NCBI GenBank assembly: GCA_947452635.1
Contig: CANGEE010000004.1
Coordinates: 1 to 46,556, forward strand
Length of the DNA: 46,556 nt
Source of the DNA: Comamonadaceae bacterium
GTDB lineage: Bacteria > Pseudomonadota > Gammaproteobacteria > Burkholderiales > Burkholderiaceae_C
Direction: 5' to 3'
A program made the translations under genes and the position numbers. Each line of letters starts with the position of its first letter. Position 1 is the stretch's first letter. The notes under the pieces are model-generated. The model saw only the letters and a list, made by a program, of their open reading frames with translations, was not told where the DNA came from and ran no database searches. Positions 41,773 through 46,556 of this stretch are shown here, piece by piece.

Positions 41773-43233
41773 TTAACGCGGCACCAAAAAGACCGATTTT
41801 TCCACCAAAGTTTCAGCCGACGAGTTGGCGCTGATGCTGAAATGAATCGGGTGAGAGCCTGCAGGCGCTGCGTCATAGGGCACTTGCAAACGCACAGAAA
41901 TCCATTTCGATTCGGTCGAGGCCACGCTCACTTGGGGCTCAGAATCCAATTGCAAACCTGGCAAGCCTTCGGCCGAGATGGTGAACTTTTGCGCCTGTTC
42001 GGCGGCATTCATGATTTGCAAGCGGTAGTTGTTTTCAATTTTGCCGCCTGCCACGATGCGCGCCAATGAGGCCCGATCGCGCACCACATCCACCTTGAAC
42101 GGGATTCGCACGGCCAAACTGATGCCCACCGCCACGATGATGGACAGCAGCAATCCGGCATACAGCAACACACGGGGCCTGAAAATATGCCGAACCACCT
42201 GGGCATGACTCCAGCCTTGTTGCATGGCGTGTTGGGTGGAATATTTGACCAAGCCGCGGGCATAGCCCATTTTGTCCATCACCGCGTCGCACACGTCCGC
42301 GCAAGCCCCACAGCCAATGCACTCGTATTGCAATCCTTTGCGGATGTCGATGCCAGTGGGACAGACTTGAACGCACAAGGTGCAGTCCACACAAGCGCCC
42401 AAACTCAAGGTCGCCAAGTCGGCTTTCTTGCTGCGCGCCCCGCGCGGTTCACCACGTTGTGCGTCGTAGGTGACGATCAAGGTGTCTTTGTCGAACATGG
42501 CGCTTTGGAAACGTGCATAAGGGCACATGTATTTGCACACCTGCTCGCGCATGAAGCCGGCATTGCCGTAAGTGGCAAAGCCATAAAAGAACACCCAGAA
42601 AACTTCCCAAGAGGACATGCGCCCCAGGAAAAATTCCATGCCCAACTCGCGGATCGGCGTGAAGTAGCCGACAAAAGTAAAACCCGTCCACATCGACAAA
42701 CTGACCCACAAGAAATGTTTGTACCATTTCTTCACCAATTTCTCGAGCGACAAGGACTGGCCGTCCAAACGGATGCGCGCGCTGCGATCACCTTCGACTT
42801 TGCGTTCAATCCACATGAAGATTTCGCTGTACACGGTTTGCGGGCAGGCATAACCACACCACAGCCGCCCAGCAATGGCGGTGAATAAAAACAAAGACAG
42901 CGCAGAAATCACCAACAGTGCGGTGAGGTAAATGAAGTCTTGGGGGTACAAGACGATGCCGAAGATGTAAAAACGGCGCGCGCCCAAGTCAAACAACACC
43001 GCTTGCCGTTGACCCCATTCGAACCAGGGCAACCCATAAAAGACCAGTTGCGTGATCACCACCATCACCCAGCGCCACTGGGCAAACAAGCCGGTGACAC
43101 TGCGGGGATAGATTTTTTGATGCGCAACATACAACGATGTCACTTCACCTGAGTCGTCCGCATCGCCCGCGGGGGCCGCAGCCACCGGGACAATGGGAAT
43201 GACTTTGGGCGTCAATTCAGAAGCATTTTTCAA
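41773..43233 (-). CDS. ccoG: Cytochrome c oxidase accessory protein CcoG
   Basis: CcoG (FixG/RdxA) is a membrane ferredoxin-like protein that reduces copper for cbb3 oxidase assembly. The 486 residues include about five membrane helices and ferredoxin motifs CVDCTLCVQVCP and CIGCGACADVCD. The conserved CxxxP-like WCGYACPQTVYSEIFMWIER is also present. The only usable start is a TTG at 43233 (MKNASELTPKVIPIVPV); an in-frame stop, that of ccoP, lies ten codons upstream and no ATG or GTG lies between. Translation may be weak. Confidence 0.9.
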   Translation of the reverse strand: MKNASELTPKVIPIVPVAAAPAGDADDSGEVTSLYVAHQKIYPRSVTGLFAQWRWVMVVITQLVFYGLPWFEWGQRQAVLFDLGARRFYIFGIVLYPQDFIYLTALLVISALSLFLFTAIAGRLWCGYACPQTVYSEIFMWIERKVEGDRSARIRLDGQSLSLEKLVKKWYKHFLWVSLSMWTGFTFVGYFTPIRELGMEFFLGRMSSWEVFWVFFYGFATYGNAGFMREQVCKYMCPYARFQSAMFDKDTLIVTYDAQRGEPRGARSKKADLATLSLGACVDCTLCVQVCPTGIDIRKGLQYECIGCGACADVCDAVMDKMGYARGLVKYSTQHAMQQGWSHAQVVRHIFRPRVLLYAGLLLSIIVAVGISLAVRIPFKVDVVRDRASLARIVAGGKIENNYRLQIMNAAEQAQKFTISAEGLPGLQLDSEPQVSVASTESKWISVRLQVPYDAAPAGSHPIHFSISANSSAETLVEKSVFLVPR

Positions 43234-43262
43234 ACCAGACTCAATCTCACCATCGCTTCACT

Positions 43263-44192
43263 TCACTTGGCCACAGGTGCTGGCACAGCGCCGCCCTTGT
43301 TAGACAAGCCCCAGACATAAGAGGCCAACACATGGATCTGCCCTTCGGTCAGTTTGCCAGCTTGCGCAGGCATTTGATTGATCTTGCCGTTATTGACCAT
43401 ATTCACGATCGCCGACTCGCCCCATCCGTGCAACCAGATGTCGTCGGTCAAATTAGGCGCGCCCAAGGCTGGATTGCCTTTGCCATCCATGCCGTGGCAA
43501 GCAGCGCAGGCACCGAACTTGGATTTACCCAGAGAAGCGCGCAAGGAGTCATGTGGGCTGCCTGACAGGCTGAGGACATAGTTCGCGACATTGCGCACAT
43601 CTTCAGGTGTACCGACAGCGGCGGCCATTGGAGGCATTTGACCGATGCGGCCCAAGGTCAAGGTTTCCTTGATCTTGACGGGCGTGCCGCCATGCAGCCA
43701 ATCAGCGTCGGTGAGGTTGGGAAATCCTTTGCTGCCGCGTGCGTCAGAGCCGTGGCACTGGGCGCAGTTGTTCATGAACAAGCGGTCGCCCATCGCCATG
43801 GCTTGCGGGTCTTTGGATACTTCTTCAGGCGGCATGCCCATGAATTTGGCGTACAAAGGCTCAACTTCTTTGTTGCCCTTGGCCATCTCGGCTTCATATT
43901 GACCGGTCGAGGTCCAGCCCAATTGGCCAGCGGAACTGCCCAGTCCAGGGTAGAGAGCCAGGTAAATCAAAGCGAACACGATGGTGATGATGAACAAGCC
44001 CACCCACCAGCGTGGCAGCGGGTTGTTCATTTCGCGCAGATCACCGTCCCAGACGTGGCCGGTGGTGTTGTCGTTGGCGGTCATGGCCTTGGCTTTGCCG
44101 CTGAACCACAGCAGCAGCAAGCAGGCCAAGATGCCTACCAAGGCAATGCCAGCCACATACAACGACCAGAAATTGCTTGTGAAGTCACTCAT
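43263..44192 (-). CDS. ccoP: cbb3 cytochrome oxidase subunit III (dihaem cytochrome c)
   Basis: The 309-residue subunit has two N-terminal membrane helices (about 11-30 and 60-82) and two periplasmic haem c sites, CAQCHGSDARG and CAACHGMDGKG, each followed by a methionine-ligand region (IGQMPPMAAA, INQMPAQAGK). It passes electrons from soluble cytochrome c to CcoO. AAGGA lies before the ATG at 44192. It is 33 bases after ccoQ. Confidence 0.95.
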   Translation of the reverse strand: MSDFTSNFWSLYVAGIALVGILACLLLLWFSGKAKAMTANDNTTGHVWDGDLREMNNPLPRWWVGLFIITIVFALIYLALYPGLGSSAGQLGWTSTGQYEAEMAKGNKEVEPLYAKFMGMPPEEVSKDPQAMAMGDRLFMNNCAQCHGSDARGSKGFPNLTDADWLHGGTPVKIKETLTLGRIGQMPPMAAAVGTPEDVRNVANYVLSLSGSPHDSLRASLGKSKFGACAACHGMDGKGNPALGAPNLTDDIWLHGWGESAIVNMVNNGKINQMPAQAGKLTEGQIHVLASYVWGLSNKGGAVPAPVAK

Positions 44193-44225
44193 TTCGATTC
44201 CTTTATGTTCATATCGCGGACGGCC

Positions 44226-44366
44226 TCAGTCGTCTTGGCGGAAGGGCAATTGGGCAGCTTCGTCAAAAGCCGCTTGATTGCGACGCGACCAAGCCCAAGT
44301 CACGATGCCGATGAACACCACAAAGGTGAGCACGGTGACGATGGCGCGCAAAGTATTGATGTCCAT
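44226..44366 (-). CDS. ccoQ: cbb3 oxidase subunit CcoQ
   Basis: Too short for the ORF track. Translation of the complement from the ATG at 44366 gives 46 residues, MDINTLRAIVTVLTFVVFIGIVTWAWSRRNQAAFDEAAQLPFRQDD. One membrane helix (about 7-26) is followed by the charged tail NQAAFDEAAQLPF, typical of CcoQ, a small stabilising subunit. It is nine bases after ccoO and 33 before ccoP. Confidence 0.9.
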   Translation of the reverse strand: MDINTLRAIVTVLTFVVFIGIVTWAWSRRNQAAFDEAAQLPFRQDD

Positions 44367-44375
44367 GCCAATGCC

Positions 44376-45005
44376 TTATTTACGGTGAATGCCCAACACT
44401 TGCAGGTAAGCGATCACCGCTTCCAGCTCGGTTTTGCCTTTGACATCCGCAGACGCTTGGGCAATTTCCTCATCCGAGTAAGGCGCGCCCAAAGTGCGCA
44501 GGCCTTTCATGTGGGCAGGCAAACTGTCTGCATCCACGGTGTTCTTCTCAAGCCATGAATAAGCCGGCATATTGGACTCAGGCACCACATCGCGTGGATT
44601 GGTCAGGTGGATGCGATGCCATTCGTCGCTGTATTTGCCACCGACACGCGCCAAGTCAGGTCCTGTGCGCTTGCTGCCCCACTGGAAGGGATGGTCATAC
44701 ACCGACTCGCCCGCCACCGAGTAAGGCCCATAACGCAGCGTTTCTGCGCGGAAGGGGCGGATCATCTGCGAGTGGCAGTTGTAGCAACCTTCGCGCACAT
44801 AAATGTCGCGACCCGCCACTTGCAAAGCCGTGTAGGGCTTGAGACCTGCAATTGGCTGGGTGGTGGATTTTTGGAAAAACAAAGGCACGATTTCCACCAA
44901 GCCGCCGAACAGCAGCACCAACAGGATCAGAACGATCATCAAGAAGTTGCTGGTTTCGATTTTTTCGTGGGACAGACCGCCGCCCGTTTGATTGTGATTT
45001 GACAT
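44376..45005 (-). CDS. ccoO: cbb3 cytochrome oxidase subunit II (monohaem cytochrome c)
   Basis: The ATG at 45005 ([22 protein letters not shown]) has AAGGAG eight bases ahead. The 209-residue subunit has one N-terminal membrane helix ([22 protein letters not shown]) and a haem c site [53 protein letters not shown] is the conserved CcoO core. It links CcoP to CcoN. Confidence 0.95.
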   Translation of the reverse strand: MSNHNQTGGGLSHEKIETSNFLMIVLILLVLLFGGLVEIVPLFFQKSTTQPIAGLKPYTALQVAGRDIYVREGCYNCHSQMIRPFRAETLRYGPYSVAGESVYDHPFQWGSKRTGPDLARVGGKYSDEWHRIHLTNPRDVVPESNMPAYSWLEKNTVDADSLPAHMKGLRTLGAPYSDEEIAQASADVKGKTELEAVIAYLQVLGIHRK

Positions 45006-45017
45006 GCGGGTCACTCC

Positions 45018-46454
45018 TTAAGCGTGTGCGGTGAGAGAAGGAATCTGAACATCCACGGCACGGCCCGTGGTGACCGTCTTGAGCGTGTTCCAGAGCATCA
45101 GCACCATGCCACTGAGGTACAGCAAACCACCGACCAAGCGCAACACATAGAACGGGAAAGTGGCTTTCACGGACTCCACAAAGGTGTAGGTCAAGGTGCC
45201 GTCGGCGTTCACGGCGCGCCACATCAAGCCTTGCATCACACCGGCAATCCACATGGCTGCAATGTAGATCACGATGCCGATGGTGGCGGCCCAAAAGTGG
45301 ATCTCAATGGCTTTGACGCTGTACATCTGTTTTTTGCCAAACAAACGGGGAATCAGGTAGTACATCGAACCCATGGTCACCAAACCCACCCAACCCAAGG
45401 CACCGGAGTGCACATGGCCCACGGTCCAGTCGGTGTAATGGCTCAGTGCGTTGACGGTCTTGATGGACATCATCGGACCTTCGAAAGTCGACATGCCGTA
45501 AAAAGACAGGGAGACGATCAAAAAGCGCAAGATGGGGTCATCGCGCAGCTTGTGCCAGGCGCCCGACAAGGTCATCACACCGTTGATCATGCCGCCCCAA
45601 CTGGGCGCCAACAAAATCAAAGAGAACACCATACCGACCGACTGCGTCCAGTCCGGCAGCGCGGTGTAATGCAGGTGGTGCGGGCCGGCCCACATGTAGG
45701 TGAAGATCAAGGCCCAAAAGTGCACGATCGACAAGCGGTACGAGTAAACAGGGCGCTCGGCTTGTTTGGGAATGAAGTAATACATCATGCCCAGAAAGCC
45801 CGCCGTGAGGAAAAAGCCCACCGCATTGTGGCCGTACCACCACTGCACCATGGCGTCTTGCACGCCAGCATAGGCCGAATACGACTTCATCATGCCCACA
45901 GGCAACGCCGCACTGTTGACCAAGTGAAGCAAGGCCACCGCAATGATGAAAGCGCCAAAAAACCAGTTGGCCACATAAATATGCCGCACCTTGCGGGTGC
46001 CGATGGTGCCAAAGAACACCACCGCAAAACTGACCCACACCAGGGTGATCAAGATGTCGATGGGCCACTCGAGTTCGGCATATTCTTTGCCGCTGGTGTA
46101 CCCCAAAGGCAGAGAAATCGCAGCCAGCACAATGACCAGTTGCCAACCCCAAAAGGTGAATGCGGCCAAGCCACTGGCAAACAAGCGCACATTGCAGGTG
46201 CGCTGCGCCACGTAATAGGCACTGGCAAACAGGCCGCAACCGCCAAACGCGAAGATCACCGCGTTGGTGTGCAGCGGTCGCAAACGCCCATAGCTCAGCC
46301 ATGGGATACCGAAGTTCAATTCAGGCCAGGTCAGTTGGGCGGCGATGACCACCCCCACCAACATGCCCACCACGCCCCACACCACCGTCATGATGGCGAA
46401 CTGCCGCACAACGGTGTCGTTGTAAACAGTGGCTTGCGCATTGGCAAATTTCAT
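45018..46454 (-). CDS. ccoN: cbb3 cytochrome oxidase catalytic subunit I
   Basis: The ATG at 46454 ([22 protein letters not shown]) has AGAGGTG ahead; the track's longer start is not needed. The 478-residue subunit has 12 membrane helices. Haem and copper ligands are visible in [48 protein letters not shown] and [19 protein letters not shown]. It reduces oxygen with high affinity and pumps protons. It is the first gene of the ccoNOQPG operon and is preceded by an FNR-type box. Confidence 0.96.
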   Translation of the reverse strand: MKFANAQATVYNDTVVRQFAIMTVVWGVVGMLVGVVIAAQLTWPELNFGIPWLSYGRLRPLHTNAVIFAFGGCGLFASAYYVAQRTCNVRLFASGLAAFTFWGWQLVIVLAAISLPLGYTSGKEYAELEWPIDILITLVWVSFAVVFFGTIGTRKVRHIYVANWFFGAFIIAVALLHLVNSAALPVGMMKSYSAYAGVQDAMVQWWYGHNAVGFFLTAGFLGMMYYFIPKQAERPVYSYRLSIVHFWALIFTYMWAGPHHLHYTALPDWTQSVGMVFSLILLAPSWGGMINGVMTLSGAWHKLRDDPILRFLIVSLSFYGMSTFEGPMMSIKTVNALSHYTDWTVGHVHSGALGWVGLVTMGSMYYLIPRLFGKKQMYSVKAIEIHFWAATIGIVIYIAAMWIAGVMQGLMWRAVNADGTLTYTFVESVKATFPFYVLRLVGGLLYLSGMVLMLWNTLKTVTTGRAVDVQIPSLTAHA

Positions 46455-46510
46455 TTTCACCTCTTCTAAAAAATTCGTTTTGAGTATGGCCGACTTACAC
46501 AAACTGACAT

Positions 46511-46524
46511 TTGACTTAGGTCAA
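46511..46524. promoter_or_regulatory. FNR-type box upstream of ccoN
   Basis: TTGAC-TTAG-GTCAA is a perfect inverted repeat close to the TTGAT-N4-ATCAA consensus and centred about 63 bases before the ccoN ATG. This is the expected place for low-oxygen activation of the cco operon by the FNR-family regulator coded 5.4 kb away. Confidence 0.82.
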
Positions 46525-46556
46525 TCGCCACGTAAGATTCGCTCGCCTTCCGCCTC

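Noticed and set aside
45024-46469. 481-residue plus-strand ORF opposite ccoN
   Set aside because: Antisense shadow of ccoN, dominated by His, Gln and Arg; no domain visible.

Overview
The window looks like a chromosome segment from a betaproteobacterium of the Burkholderiales, most likely Comamonadaceae. The evidence is a GC-rich, gene-dense layout, a Bug/TctC-type solute receptor, an OmpR/EnvZ pair, a fused LivH-LivM permease, a 6S RNA gene directly after zapA, a ccoNOQPG cbb3 oxidase operon under an FNR-type regulator, and a DUF3348/DUF802/OmpA/DUF2894 gene set. The genus cannot be fixed from the sequence alone. No tRNA, rRNA, insertion sequence, prophage or CRISPR array was seen.

Layout, left to right. 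1-5.7 kb: 5' part of relA (cut by the window edge), an alpha/beta hydrolase, 3-hydroxybutyrate dehydrogenase, an OmpR/EnvZ-type two-component pair, and ispD-ispF of the MEP isoprenoid pathway. 5.8-8.5 kb: a secreted protein built from about twenty 23-residue repeats followed by a peptidoglycan-binding domain, with an inverted repeat beyond its stop and a strikingly AT-rich upstream region. 8.5-18.2 kb: mfd, an orphan Bug-type receptor, serB, a DUF3820 protein, a hydrolase with an aspartate nucleophile, a class I/II aminotransferase, nth, and a serine beta-lactamase-like hydrolase.

18.3-22.5 kb holds the most unusual system. Four tightly coupled genes encode a DUF3348 protein, a MotA/TolQ/ZorA-like membrane protein with a roughly 540-residue helical tail (DUF802), a MotB/ZorB-like protein with an acidic residue in its single membrane helix plus an OmpA peptidoglycan-binding domain, and a DUF2894 protein. 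The architecture suggests an ion-driven, peptidoglycan-anchored motor whose long cytoplasmic tail transmits force or signal. It resembles the ZorAB part of the Zorya phage-defence system but lacks recognisable Zorya effectors.

22.6-30.7 kb: a three-gene MFP/FtsX-like permease/ATPase exporter, then a branched-chain amino-acid type ABC importer (livK, fused livHM, livG, livF). 30.7-36.4 kb: a vitamin B12 uptake operon (btuB, a signal-less cobalamin-binding-like protein, btuF, btuC, btuD) headed by a cobalamin riboswitch. 36.4-38 kb: a zapB-like small coiled-coil gene, zapA, 6S RNA and a TauE-family permease. 38-46.5 kb: a microaerobic respiration block with a UreH/DsbD-2-like membrane protein, hemN, fnr, a small membrane protein, a ccoH-like gene, ccoG, ccoP, ccoQ, ccoO and ccoN. 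FNR-type palindromes lie in the hemN-fnr intergenic region and upstream of ccoN, so one regulator probably controls both haem synthesis and the high-affinity oxidase.

No gene-free stretch longer than about 300 bases is left unexplained; the longest (36036-36403) is the btuB leader with its riboswitch.
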